The position numbers and the translations under genes are program-made. This document shows, one piece after another, positions 22,021-34,000 of a stretch of 64,000 bases of DNA. The stretch spans positions 1,190,001 to 1,254,000 of the forward strand of contig JAPDOI010000115.1 of assembly GCA_029168955.1 (NCBI GenBank). The letters run 5' to 3'. This DNA comes from Aplectana chamaeleonis. Taxonomy: Eukaryota > Nematoda > Chromadorea > Rhabditida > Cosmocercidae. How positions within the stretch are numbered: position 1 is the stretch's first letter; the number at the start of each line of letters is the position of its first letter. Under the pieces are notes generated by a model. That model searched no databases, was not told where the DNA came from, and saw only the letters and a program-made list of their open reading frames with translations.

Positions 22021-23049
22021 ATGGCAACCGGTGAGGGGCGATCAAATCTCGGAGTACGCAGGACGTTTTATGGAAACGGACAAACTGGACCGGACAAACA
22101 CAGGCATCACGACTGTGTACGATTTTGCTCCTTCAACGCTCGAACTCTTTCAACTGAAGCGGATCAGGACGTCTTTCTGAGAGCTGCGGATCTAATACTT
22201 CACGATGTTATAGCAGTACAGGAGACAAAGACGAACAAAGATTCCGTGCAGAAATTGAAAGATGGAAGATTGTTGATTCTCGGAAAAAAAGTGGAGGGAC
22301 GGAATGTTGGCGGTGTTGGCTTCTTACTCAACAGCACCATGGCACATACTATGGATTCGCACTTCATCTACTCCCCGCGCCTGGCCGTTTTACGACTCAA
22401 GCCCAAAGGACACCCAGCAATCTCTATCATCAACGCATATGCACCAACATCAGCTGCTGCGGATGATGAGCTCGATGAGTTCTACGGACAACTCGAGGAT
22501 GTAGTAGCTAAAGAAAGAGGCTTTTACAAGATTAGTCTGGGCGACTTTAATGCTGTCCTCGGAAGAGCAGTAGATGGAGAAGGAAGAATCGGATCGTATG
22601 GAGGCAACATCAGAAACGATAACGGTTCTCGCCAGGCAGACTTTTTGTGTAGCGCACGTATGTTCCACGGTAATTCGTTTTACAAGAAGCCCGAAAGTCG
22701 AAGATGGACCTGGAAGTCACCGAACGGAACGACGACCAATGAGATTGATCATATTCTCGTTAATCGGCGATGGGCCCTCCTAGACGTCGGCACTGTTCCA
22801 TCATTCGTGACAGGCTCTGACCACAGAATGCTTCGTGCAAAGCTTCGACTTCACAACAACTTTACGAGGAAACATCTTAGTCAGAGATTTTGCAGCAAAA
22901 TCCGAACCGTGGATTCAGAAGTGATGCAGCGCAGTGTAGCCGATACGCAATGGAATGTTTTTGATGATCCCACAGACGATTACGAGGACCTGTGTCGCAA
23001 GATAAAGGACGCCGAAAAATTCATTGGTTGGAGCAGTGGAACCAATTGA
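22021..23049 (+). CDS. LINE endonuclease domain (RTE-type)
   Basis: The 342-codon frame carries AP-endonuclease-like motifs in order: CSFNARTL (about residue 37), VIAVQETKT (about 65), NAYAPTSAA (about 137), SLGDFNAVLGR (about 171), NEIDHILVN (about 238) and the C-terminal GSDHRMLRAKL (about 263). The Asn, Glu, Asp and His residues of the family's active site are all present. In a LINE this domain nicks target DNA for target-primed reverse transcription. The frame ends by a frameshift in the linker, so no full polyprotein can be read. Confidence 0.85.
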   Translation: MATGEGRSNLGVRRTFYGNGQTGPDKHRHHDCVRFCSFNARTLSTEADQDVFLRAADLILHDVIAVQETKTNKDSVQKLKDGRLLILGKKVEGRNVGGVGFLLNSTMAHTMDSHFIYSPRLAVLRLKPKGHPAISIINAYAPTSAAADDELDEFYGQLEDVVAKERGFYKISLGDFNAVLGRAVDGEGRIGSYGGNIRNDNGSRQADFLCSARMFHGNSFYKKPESRRWTWKSPNGTTTNEIDHILVNRRWALLDVGTVPSFVTGSDHRMLRAKLRLHNNFTRKHLSQRFCSKIRTVDSEVMQRSVADTQWNVFDDPTDDYEDLCRKIKDAEKFIGWSSGTN

Positions 23050-23601
23050 TAGGCTGCGCAAGGAGACTAAACTGTTGCTGGAAAAACGCCGCCTGGTACA
23101 TCTCGATCCGAACACCAGTCACTTGGAACGTGTTACGATCAGCAAAGTTTGCAGAGCTGAGGTATCGAGCGATTTGAAGCAATATCGAGCGCGGAAGTTG
23201 TTGGACACCGTGAACCAGAGGAAAAGCATCAGGTTTTGTCGGAGAGAGCTGTCAGATCGCAGAGAACAAGTGTCAGCACTTCGGGATTCCTCGGGTTGCA
23301 TTTGCACGTCCCGCGCTGGTATGGAAAAATTGTGGTGGATTTCTACAGCACTCTCTTCAACTCAACACTGTCCGTGCCGCGTAGCCCACTACCTGCAATA
23401 GCAGATGACCCGCCTCCAATCCTTGAGAGTGAAGTTGCTTTTGCTGTCAAAGGGATGAAGGAAAACACAGCTACTGGACCAGATGGCATTACAACCGAGT
23501 CCCTCAGAGCGGGTGGTTCACCTTTATGGAAAGTTCTTGCGGAACACTTCTCCAGATACCTCGCGCAAGGATTGGTTCCCGCGCAGTGGAAATCGTCAAG
23601 A

Positions 23602-24944
23602 ACGATCCTCCTATTCAAAAGGGTGATCGAGATGACATCAACAACTACAGGCCAATCGCTCTACTCTCAGTGCCGTACAAGGTCTTTACGAAGATTCTGC
23701 TGAACAGGATAGAGAAGGCTCTGGACGACTTCCAGCCCAGAGAACAGGCAGGCTTCCGTAAGGGTTACTGCTGTCTTGATCACATTCAGGCGCTATCGCA
23801 AGTCATTGAACGGACAAGGGAGTACCATCTACCTCTAGCGCTCGTCTTCGTGGACTATACCAAGGCATTCGATTCGGTTGAAGTCCCGGCTGTTCTTAAC
23901 GCTCTCATCCACGCTGGTGTTGACGCTCAGTACATCAGAATATTGGAAGAGTGCAACAACGGAAGCAACACCATTATTCAACTATTCGAGAGGAAACTGA
24001 AGTTGTCGATTGGAAAGGGTGTCAGACTGGGAGATACCATCTCGCCGAAGCTGTTCACGACCGCGTTACAAGACGTGATGCGCCACATCGACTGGAAGGG
24101 CAAAGGTATCCTCATAGACGGGTGCAGACTATCCAACTTGCGCTTCGCTGACGACATTGTGCTGCTGGGTTCGTCTTCCGCAGAAGTCGAAGGAATGCTT
24201 AACGAACTGGACGCTGCAGGAAAAGCGATCGGCCTTACAATGAATCTAAGGAAAACCCAAGTGATGCGCAACCAGTGGTGTGACGACAGCCCCATTCGTC
24301 TCTCTGGCACTCCCCTACCCACTACGAACAGCTACGTCTATCTCGGAAGAGAGGTGAACATGCAAAACGACTTGTCTACGGAGATCGGACGGAGACGACG
24401 AGCGGCCTGGTCTGCACTTGGATCGATAGTGGAAGTGACAGACAAATTGCGGGATGTGAAGACACGAGCACGTTTGTTCGACATCACGGTGCTACCTGCG
24501 CTGTGCTATGGAACCGAGACATGGGCGGAAACGAAGGCGATCACACAGGCTATAAGGACAGCTCACAGGGCCTTGGAACGCAGACTACTGAAGACTAATC
24601 GTCGTGCCCAGCGAGCTGGTGGCCTACGCAGTGCCGATCTTCGAAAGCAGTCGCAGTTAATGAACCCTCTTCTGTTCATGGCCCAGTCTAAACACCGATG
24701 GGCAGGACACGTGTTGCGCCGCATGGATGACCGATGGAGCCTCCGTACAACAGTCTGGTTACCACGTGATTGCCACCGGCCTCTAGGCCGTCCTCCCACA
24801 AGATGGAACTCTGTATTTTCAGGCAGAGTCAAGACGTTCTGCACCGAGCGAGGGCTTCCTGAAAATCACCATCACTGGATGTCCCTTGCTCGGGATCGGT
24901 CGAGCTGGTTGAGATGTGGTCCACACGGCGGCGACGCGCAGTGA
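23602..24944 (+). CDS. LINE reverse transcriptase domain (RTE-type)
   Basis: Readable from the RT fingers (INNYRPIALLSVPYKVF, about 23640) through AGFRKGYC (about 23745), VFVDYTKAFDSVE (about 23850), GVRLGDTISPKLF (about 24020) and the catalytic LRFADDIVLL (about 24139). It ends in a C-terminal domain with HRWAGHVLRRMDD (about 24695). The catalytic Asp pair is intact. Upstream pieces at 23024-23300 and 23236-23620 supply the linker in other frames, so this is a decayed copy. Confidence 0.88.
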
Positions 24945-24966
24945 AGATGGATCATCAAGGTATCAA

Positions 24967-25640
24967 GGTATACTGTAGTTGGGTGAAAGTCTCAGAATTG
25001 ACTCAAAATTTCTGAACAGGGTTTATTCGGGGTGCTGATTACGAATTTGATGTTCACTTGTCAATTTTCGAATTATTAAGGTAGGTTTAGGCCCTCTATG
25101 TCATGACAACTACCGTAAACTACAGTAAACCTCAGAATTTCGGCAAACGATCTCTAGATTCGTGTTCAGCACCCTAGATTACCCCTACATACAAGTTTTG
25201 AGCCGAATCCGAAAATTTTTTCCAAACCACCCTAAAAATTCCTTGATGGGAACCCTTGCCTTGTCGCGAGGCTTGGAAAAATGACTATAACTTCTTTTCA
25301 TAGAAGCTTCTCTATTTTTCAGAGAAGCTGCGGAGAGCATACTCGGATTCTACGTCCAGAATGGCACCAGAAAACTACATCTAACCAGAATGGCCAGGCT
25401 GAATAAAAGTAGTTATCTTGTAAGATGCGTTTTCAAAAGAGTGGTTCTGTTCTACTCCAAATTTTGGAATTGATAACGAAACACTTTTCTTGAGTCTTCG
25501 AGCCATGCGCTGAAGTATTAGGTTGCTTCAATGGATTTTGTAGTTTAGGTAAACCCACTTCTGTTTACAACAATAATTTCTAAAAAGCTTGATCATTGAT
25601 CAAGGAACAAGTCCACGAAGTTTCGTTTTGTCCGAACTTT
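24967..25640. repeat. Dispersed repeat segment, no gene
   Basis: Carries 'ATTCGTGTTCAGCACCCTAG' type motifs (about 25157) and the module AGAATGGCCAGGCTG shared with 19050-19080. No coding signal is seen apart from the candidate that follows. Confidence 0.4.
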
Positions 25641-25647
25641 TTTCCAG

Positions 25648-25780
25648 CATCATATATCAAAATATGTCCCCTAAAGTGTTTCTCCGAATTAAGGACGGTT
25701 TTTCTGTAACATATGTGGGGGAGAAGGGTAAGGGTATTCTTGATATTCTAGCAATTGTCGAAACCTCGGAATTTCCATAG
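25648..25780 (+). CDS. Candidate terminal exon, unrecognised
   Basis: A strong acceptor (TTTTTTCCAG) precedes an open stretch containing SPKVFLRIKDGFSVTYVGEK and ending in TAG at 25778-25780. A GTAAGG donor-like word inside (25728) gives an alternative end. No domain is recognised and no partner exon in phase was found. Confidence 0.25.
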
Positions 25781-25929
25781 TTTCTAACATTGATGTGAAC
25801 CGTTCTCCGTTTATATCACGTTACCTCTGCGATATAAGAAAAGAGGTTAAAAAACAAGAGACACTGTTAAAACTCAAAACAAATAAGGTGAACACACAGA
25901 AATGTCATTACTACCAGCCATAATGCAGT

Positions 25930-26006
25930 AATGATCCCACAGTATTCGAACCTTCTTTCAATCGCTTCTTAATCTAACGCCTAACCGACTGAGCCATGGT
26001 GTGCTG
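25930..26006 (-). repeat. tRNA-derived sequence (SINE-like or tRNA relic)
   Basis: On the - strand, 'TGGCTCAGTCGGTTAGG' (about 25980-25997) is a very good tRNA A box, and GGTTCGAATAC (25942-25952) is a good B box about 35 b further on. The acceptor stem and anticodon arm do not pair convincingly. I read it as a tRNA-derived retroposon or pseudogene, not a working tRNA. Confidence 0.5.
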
Positions 26007-26954
26007 CTAGCTCATCCTGACTATCACATTGCAGTGATCGGTGGTTTGAATGCAACGAGCATTGTTCAGAGGATCAATGAACAATTCATAACTCGAGAAC
26101 CTAGCTAGATTTCATCTTCAAACTTTTAGGAGAACCTTTTCAGATGATTTCAAGGCCACTGTATAGCTCACATTTGTGCTACGTCCTCCCAATCCAACGT
26201 TCTGGTTTCTTTCCTTTTTTGATCGTTTTTGATCTACCCGTGAGGACTGAGTGAAATTTTAAAATCTCAAATTGTTTCTTTTTAACTCCTCTACAACCCT
26301 CAAAAGATAGTTTTTCAATACTTCATTTTATGTTCGAAGTGGTCCCTTGTCAGAGAGTTTAGGCCCTACCAGGTGTAGATGGCCGCGTTGCGTGTTCAAG
26401 GCTCGTCAGAGGTCTGCCTTCAGATTCTCATCGGCGACTTTTTGGATTTCATTTTGAACCGTAAACGTCCACCAGAGCGAATACAATACGATTAAATTAA
26501 AAATGAATGGAAGACTCCTTGAGGAGAATAGAAAAATTCACTTGTGATCTGCCTCAAACGCACAAAACTCTGAAGCTCATCGGTCAGCGCTAGCAGAGTG
26601 ATGGTGATTTTCCTTTACGGTAAGAAATCAGTGGCCAAATTGAACTTGCAGTGATTATTGGAGGTCCTTAATCGATGGGATCTACTTCTACAGTATTTTA
26701 TTGATCTTTTGCAAGAAAAACCATCAATGAAATCGATAGTTTCACAGAAATGATAACATTACACCTCGGAAATTCATATTGACAGAGGATTCTCGAAATC
26801 TCATAACTGCCAAGTTTGATCTTTGATTTACGCCAATAAAGGGAAATACCATCACATTGGTAGCGTTGTCCGATGAAATTCAGAGCTTTACCTCTAACGC
26901 GGTGCTGTCGCCCGCGGCCACCTTCACCTGTCTCCGCTTAAGAACCTTCTTTAA

Positions 26955-27410
26955 AGCCACAGTCCAAGCTCAGGATCGATTTTTCGTTTTTAATTGAGAA
27001 AGAGAAAATTTCACGCAGATCACGATGTTGTCTCCAGAATCGCTCAGAACTCACTGCGAACTGAGTTACGGCTCCTCAAAAATTTTGAATTTGAACTATT
27101 AGAAGTTAGCGGACGAGATGTCTGTATTTTCTCGTTATTGGCAGCCATCATTCTGAAGCAGGTCACATTATTAAGTTAGACCGAAAAGAAAAGGAAGAAC
27201 ATAGATTTTGAATAAAATCATTCGCGCGTCTCTTCCCTATGGATGTCGGAAAACAGCCAGTGGGCGTCACCCATTTTTTTTTTCAAGGGGGCGTGGTCGA
27301 CTTTTTCCTAGCCTTTTCTCACTTATTTGAAATTTCGCGCTTGGTAGGGTTACTATAGGCGGCGACCGGACCAAAATATCGAACATTACCTCTAAGGTTG
27401 GACTGTGCCT
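26955..27410. mobile_element. TTAA/AGGCA-ended element, copy b
   Basis: Left TTAA|AGCCACAGTCCAAGC and right GTTGGACTGTGCCT|TTGA. The interior matches copy a in inverse order (GAGTTACGGCTCC, CTCACTTATTTGAAAT). It has no ORF. Confidence 0.6.
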
Positions 27411-27896
27411 TTGAGGACAGGCTGTACCTGCAAAAAAATGCTCCTTTTCATTGCTGTTGAGTAGGTTTACAAGCGAATAAGAGGACTTTAGCGGAACGCC
27501 CGACAAAAATCATTAATTCTCGGAGAAAAAGCTTTTAAAAAACACCAAAAAGCGGTCAGATTCCAGCCATGCCTATTTTGTGCCACTATTCTAGAGGGCG
27601 CAATTCTAGAGTCCCGAACGTTTCAAGGATCTCAGCCAGGCTCAGATATTCTATCAAACTCAAGAGATCCAAAGAGATTTTCAGTCCCTCACGACGCCTT
27701 CAAACACGCTGGCCTAGACCCACCACCATCACCCGTGCAGCACGGTTTCTTCCGTTTCCGGGCTCGAAAGTCGAAAACGGAAGCGAAATGGACTAGTTCG
27801 GCACAGCCCTCCTTATCAGTGATACAAGAGCAGTTGTTTGTGAGAGGAGTGATACACCGTACTACAGAAGGCTGATCACCGTTGATTGTTCATGAC

Positions 27897-27936
27897 TATA
27901 TAAGAGTGGGAGTGAGTGGTTGTAGACCATTTTCAG
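27897..27936 (+). promoter_or_regulatory. TATA box and possible trans-splice acceptor of phosphatase gene
   Basis: TATATAAG at 27897-27904 lies 70 b before the ATG at 27974. The word ATTTTCAG ends at 27936, 37 b before the ATG, and fits the nematode acceptor consensus used for cis- and spliced-leader trans-splicing. Whether it serves as a trans-splice site is inference. Confidence 0.45.
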
Positions 27937-27973
27937 TTGTTCCACTCTAGCTAGACGTTGACCGGCAGCTTTT

Positions 27974-28060
27974 ATGTCGCAATTTGGTGGCGGAACGGTG
28001 GACTACTCGTCTTTTTTGAAAAGGCATCTCAAGATGAGTAACGTACTCAATGATCGGCAC
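27974..28060 (+). CDS. Phosphatase exon 1
   Basis: ATG begins 29 codons ([18 protein letters not shown] … NDRH) and ends at a clean GTGAGT donor. The length and the L-x3-L-type helix fit the N-terminal helix of PP1. It is joined to exon 2 by phase alone (both phase 0), so this link is good but not proven. Confidence 0.65.
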
Positions 28061-31000
28061 GTGAGTGGATGAACATCACCTTCTCTGTAATAACCTAATT
28101 GTGCACGTATGACGGACACAAAGATACCTAGAGTGATTTTTTCCCCTAGAATGATGGGCGATTGCGAAAGTACATATGAGGCAGATAGGTTCTTCATTAT
28201 TTAATAAAGGTGATTTCCGTCCCGTCGCTAGTCGCTTCGAATATGAAGCCGGTCCCATGCGTTCCCAGGATGTTAGCATCGGAGGAAAACAGAACCGACG
28301 AGGAGTTCAGACAGAATTATAAAACTCAAACCGCAGATTTCATCCACCGTAACCCAATGGACATGATAGAGTGAAGGAACATCCCATTTACACCCGTGAT
28401 AATTTGTCGGTTGGTGGAATGATATCATGCTCCTTGGAAGGAATTCTCTTCGATACTTGTGGAATGAGATTCTTCATGACCGTTTGATGAATGTTGCCGA
28501 GAGCAAAAGTTGGGCAGCATTGAAGCGCAGGAAATTGGAGCCAAAATTGAAGCAGTTGGGGCAACAATTGGAGTAGGTGAAGCTCCTGTAGAATGCAGCA
28601 TGTTGGTATAACTAGTGGGGCATAAGGACCTAACGCGCTACCCTATACATCAGTAGGGGAAACTGCACGTCTTCCAACTCGACAAGCAACCCGATGTGGA
28701 AGTCCTTAGTGCCGCGTTTCAACCGCACGGTCATACGAAACCATATTCCATGAGTATCGTGATGAATTCCTTGTAGGGAGCATGATATTACTCCACCGAC
28801 CTACGCTTCATCATGGCAACAAATGGATGGAGTTGTTTTGATTACTCTTATCATGACCATTTCATTACTGTGGATAGAATCTGCGGTTTGAATTTATGAT
28901 TATGTGGAATTCAGTCCCGAACACCTTCATCATATTTTTGCGAGAGCGGCTCATGCCCCGATTATCAGTAGGAAAATGAGAAATCAGAGGTCTGTTACCG
29001 TTTTAAAATGAGTCTATGGCCCCGTCATAGTCGGCCGAAAATCGGCCGTCCTAGTCCCACCCGTTCGATATGTATGAGAAACAAGCAAAACGGGAAGAAA
29101 TGAAGTTATAAAAATCATTCTCAACTGATAAAAATCCGCCTCAAAATGATAAGAATCACCCTATGATCTGATAAAAATCGACTTCAACTGATAAAAACCG
29201 TCTCGAATGATGAAAATTCTCCTGATACGACCTAGGACGGCACACAGAAGGTTGAATTTCATCAGTTGAGAATAATTTTTATCACTTCATTTCTTCCCGC
29301 TTTGCGTACTTCTCTTACGTATCGACCGGGTGGGACTAGGACGGCCGGTTTCCGGCCGACTATAGCCTCTTTGCCCCTTTCATAGTTTGCCGGCCGACGT
29401 CGGACGACTTGTTATCAAATTTTATAAGTTAAGATAGATAAGATGGGTAGGGCAGGGTAGACAGATTATATTTGTCCGGTTCGGCTTTTCGCATTTAAAG
29501 GCAGGGTTCTCGATGAAATCGGTTGTTGTGCTATACCCATGGAATCGTAGAACTGGCCATCACAAAAGTGAAAATGAGTAAAAAATTGGAGAAAAAACGC
29601 TCAGGAGCAAGTTATGGCTTGGTGTCCTCCCGCCCCCAATTATCGAGATTTGGGTAAAAGCCTGCTTTTTCAACATTTATTTTGCTTCTAAAGTAATCTC
29701 TGAACCTGTATGGAGACTACTTATTACTTTGACAGCAAAATAAATGTGGTACAAGCAAGTATTAATGAAAATCGCGTTAAATAGGGGGCCGGCCGACACC
29801 GGTAATTAGCTGTTATTCTTTGTTTTTGAGCGCTTTTCCATCGAATTTCTGGGTTTTTTTCACTTATTTTTACTTTTGTGATGGCCAAATCTACATTCTT
29901 ATGAAGAGAGCTCAAAATTTGTTTTTATCGCGAACCCTGCCTTTAAGCCTCTTTCAAACTTGCCCGACCGTCGTATTTTTCAGACGACGGTCGGGCAAGT
30001 GTGAAAGAGGCATATAGGCAGTGTCCACGATAAAACTTCAGCCTCGGTTTTTGGCCGGAAATCGAAAGTTCAGGGTCTCATTGGAGCACTGAGGTCGAAA
30101 GAACGAACGAAAACGAGCCCGAAAGAGCTCCATACGGCTCCGAAGTCCGCTCACGCTAGCCCTTCCGCTCGCGGTCGAGTTTTCCGAGGAACAGTTTGTT
30201 CCGCATCTAGATAAGCATTGGAGCGCGAGCGCGGCTGAGTTTTAGCATTGGGGCGCACTTGCACATGCTGTCTACTTTAGGCCCATGCCCGCGCCACTGA
30301 TCCACCGTTGAAATGTGGCTTTCAAGAAGAAGAGCTAATTTTGGATCTTTCGCAGCGTTTTTCATGATTCTTTCTTCACTGATGAAGCGGTCAGATCCTG
30401 AACCTTCGTTTTCTGGTGGAAACTTGAAAACGATTTTTATCGTGGACACTGCCTTTAAGTGCGAAAACCCGAACCGGACAAATTGCCAGTGCGGTCTCAA
30501 ACGAAAATTGCAGAGTATCTTATGGCTCTGTGGCAATCGGTACCGCCCGATATTTTTCGTCTAGTCACCGGAGGGGGTAACCCGACCGCCACGGTCCGCA
30601 GTGGGGGGCAACCCACCGTGGACCGTGGAGAGATGGCCCCACAGTTGGGTACCAACCCACCCCCCAAACACTGGGGAGCCCCCTCTCCTCGGCGACAAAA
30701 ATTATCCTCCGGTATCCGGTGGATCTTTTGGGAAAAAAATCTCGAGGCCACCTCTCAGGCCCCCGTCATAGTTGGTGGATCTACTGAGTCCCACCGAGTT
30801 GATACGCACCGAATTCCTCTCATGAGAGACGGGTGCAAAAAAATCAACCCACTGAGTTCGACTGCGACAATCTGGTGCCCACCGCAATCCCCCCGGTCGA
30901 TACTGATGGTTCTCATGCGTACAAGTGCGGGGCCAATGCACCGACTGAGTCCCACTGAGTCCCGCTGCGTCCCAACCAAAATCATCCTAGCCCGGTACTC

Positions 31001-34000
31001 TTTCAGAATAGACGACCCACTAGAGAAATTCAGAATTATAAAAATCAAACCGCAGATTCTATCCACCGTAGTCTACTGACTATGATAAGAGTGTGGAAAA
31101 CATCTGCATCCATTTATCGCCATGATGAGATGTGGGTCGGTGGAATGGTGTCATGCTCCTCGGGTGCTATGGTTCGTTCCGATACTCTTGGAATAAGGTT
31201 TCGTATTACCGTGTGTTTGATGGGTCGCACAAAGGACATTCACATTGAGCCGTCGAGGACAAAGACTCGAAGGCTCCCCCAACTACTGCAGTGGGTAGCG
31301 CGTCGGGCCTTTCTACATATTCCACGAGTCGCATTGTATGAGCCTATCCGTAGAACATATCGAAGCTAAATCAAGCGAGATAAGGCAAGCAGTAAAAGCA
31401 CCTTTGGGAGCTGGAATGCCGCAGTCTTCACGTATTAAGTGAAGTAAAATCAACTGTTTGTTCCATACCACGCGTGATTTAGCTTCGATATGTTCTACGG
31501 ATAAGCTCATACAATGCGATCTCTCGTTTTGCACAACTCTTGTCAATAGTTGCTTCAAACTCGACTGCCAAATCATACTTCCAACTATTTCGCTACATTT
31601 CTCGAAAATCAAATTATTCTACGCCAAATCGTTCTCAAGAATATTTCAAAACTTTTTTCCATTTTTTACCTTCCCTTTTTAATGGAGTATATTTCTAAGT
31701 TTTCGAAAAAATGGCCATGCCAAATCTTTACTTTTTCCAGGAACCTAAACTTTCAGGAATTAAGAAATGAGTTTTAAAATGACACAATTGTACCGGATCA
31801 ATCGCGCTAGCCAAACTTCACAGGTTCTTGCTCAAGTAGCTCGTCTGTGCTAGCGCAGACGTCTGATTCCGAGGCATAATTTGCATACGGTGTCCTGGGG
31901 TGCGTTCCAAGAACGTTTCCACGACGCCGTGGGAGGAAGAACAACCTTACCATGGACAAATTTGCTTTCCATGGATGCGAATTATAACTGAAAATTGCTC
32001 CCACGTGGCCGTGGCTACGTTGCAATGGACGCGTTTTGCTATGGGAATGTTCTTAGAACGCATCCCTGGACATTAAACTGAGGCCCTGCACACGTCCCAT
32101 GATGTTCTACAGACCCATCCTACGGTCCTGCACACCCCTACTGGGCCCAGCACAACAGAATTATGAAAATCAAACCGCAGATTCTATCCACAGTAGTCCA
32201 ATGACAATGACAATGATAAGAGCGTGGAAAACTTCTCATCCATTTACGGCCATGATGAGCTGTGGGTCGGTGGAATGGGGACATATTATGCGGGTGCTAA
32301 GGTTCGTTCCGATACTCTTAGAAAAAGGTTCCGTATTGCCGTGTGTTTTTATGAATGGCACAAACGACATCCACATTGAGCCGTCACGGGGAAAGACTCG
32401 TTAGTTTCCCCAACTACTGCACAGGGTAGCTCGTTGGGCTCTTCTGATCCACGAGGTGCACCAACATGCTGCCCTCTTTCGCTTCAAGCACTCCTGTTGC
32501 TGCTCCAGGCTTCGGCAACAATCTCCTGCGTTTCGATGCTGCCCCAACTGCTGCTCTCGACACCACTGACAACAAGTTCATGAGAGACCTTATCCCACGA
32601 GTGTAGGAATGAATTCTTCTGGAAAAGCATGATACTGTTCCACCAACCCACTTCTCGTCACGGTTATTATTGGAACAGTGTTGTTTTGCAGACTCTTATC
32701 ACCCATTGGGTTACGGTGGATAAAATCTGCGGTTTGAATGTTATAATTCTGGGAGAAATTCCATGAGAAATGAACAAGCACGCTCATGCCGATCATTTTT
32801 TCCGCAGGGCTACCGTAACCCTCCTTTAAAAATTTTCCAAGTGTCAGCTTGGATATGAGCACATCGTAATAGCCAACAATCATGTTTGCACAATTTCGAC
32901 CTACTTAGATACCTCCCAGTGGCTTCTCGAAGAGAGCGGTGAGTGAATGAATGCATACCGCTCCTCTGCCCTTTTATACCCCGCATGTTACGAGCGTGTG
33001 TTATGGTTCGTTATCATGTTTTCTTCAAGAATGGTTACGGTAGCCCTGCGGAAAAAATGGTCGGCATGGACGTGCTTGTGAGAAATGATGAACCCACGAG
33101 AGCCGTCGAATGATTTAGTCTTTTTCAAACACACTGAACTGTTTGCCGTGACCAACCGAGCGGTCGGCCAAGCCCAAACAATTGCTAATTTCATTGTATT
33201 CTTTAGTGGGTCGTCTATTCTGAAAGAGCTCCCATAGCCCCACCCGGTCGATATAGGAGTTTCTCACGTGAATTGGGTGCATTTTCTTCGGCCGACTGCA
33301 ACCTGCCGAGTCCCGCCGCATCTCGGCTCTCGTCGTCTGCGCTCTGCCCCACCTACTGCTGCCGCTGACTATCGATTGCGTGTTTCGCAGAGGAACTGGG
33401 TGGCGCTGGGGCAACCGTACTCAGTCGGTTGCAGACGGTTTTTCCGCCCGGACTCATACGGACTCAGTCGGACTCAGCATTTTGACGAAGTCTGACGGGG
33501 GCCTCAGGTCTGGCTCCGAAGAGCCGACTGAGGCACACTGTGAGATGAGAAGCCTTTTATACCAGCAACATTGTTAAAGGCACAGTACACCCTCAGACAT
33601 GAATTTTGAGATTTTCATGTAATTGTGTAGAAGACCCCTCCTGTATAACAATTGCCAAATGCCAGATCTCAATTCCTCCAAATAAGCGAGATATAAGCGA
33701 CCACCACAGGCCCGACCTCCTTCGCTCACCCCCACAGGCCCGACCCCCTAACAGATTTTCGAACCCGATAGCGGCTCGATGGATGAATGAATTCCAACAA
33801 GTCGTTGTTCTTCAGTCCATTACCAGACTGTCTCCTTATCCTGGCTTTCTCTCAAGCAACGATTGCGAATGAAGAGAAATACAGGCCTGAGACAACTCGT
33901 CCACCAATTTTTCACCCTCAAAATCTAGGCATCTTTGAAGAGCCATAACTCTGTTCAAAGGGGTTCCCGGAAGATTTCAGAGATACCACTGTGATCAGCG

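Larger units (their letters stand above)
21742..24966 (+). mobile_element. RTE-type LINE, near full length (3.2 kb)
   Basis: The target duplication GGTATACTGTAGTTG is at 21727-21741 and 24967-24981. The 3' end is a short ATCAAGGT repeat. A 5' leader of about 280 b precedes an apurinic-type endonuclease reading frame (22021-23049), then linker and RT. Frames run 1, 2, 1, 3, so at least three frameshifts have accumulated. Length equals a complete RTE element, so it was probably autonomous when inserted. Confidence 0.92.
30998..33228. mobile_element. 2.2-kb element with GAATAGACGACCCAC ends
   Basis: Left CTCTTTCAGAATAGACGACC and right the complement (about 33205-33228). The left flank has TA; the right flank reads CT, so the TA may have mutated. 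The interior holds two copies of the CAAACCGCAGATT repeat, a minisatellite relic and two MITEs. No transposase is seen. Confidence 0.65.
30758..33503. mobile_element. GGCCCC-ended (Tourist/Harbinger-like) element, interrupted
   Basis: Starts GGCCCCCGTCATAGTTGG and ends GACGAAGTCTGACGGGGGCC, flanked by TCA (30755-30757 and 33504-33506). The compact family H copy has a single TCA at this point. It is a sister of the element at 7932-15425, and contains a TA-type insertion (30998-33228). Confidence 0.78.

Noticed and set aside
22450..24844. Several - strand and alternative-frame ORFs of 60-115 codons
   Set aside because: Shadows of the RTE endonuclease and RT frames.
25930..26006. Functional tRNA gene
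   Set aside because: A and B boxes are good, but acceptor and anticodon stems do not pair. Listed as a tRNA-derived repeat instead.
30459..31079. 206-codon + strand ORF
   Set aside because: Runs through family H, a GGCCCC element and the start of a TA element. It has no protein motif.
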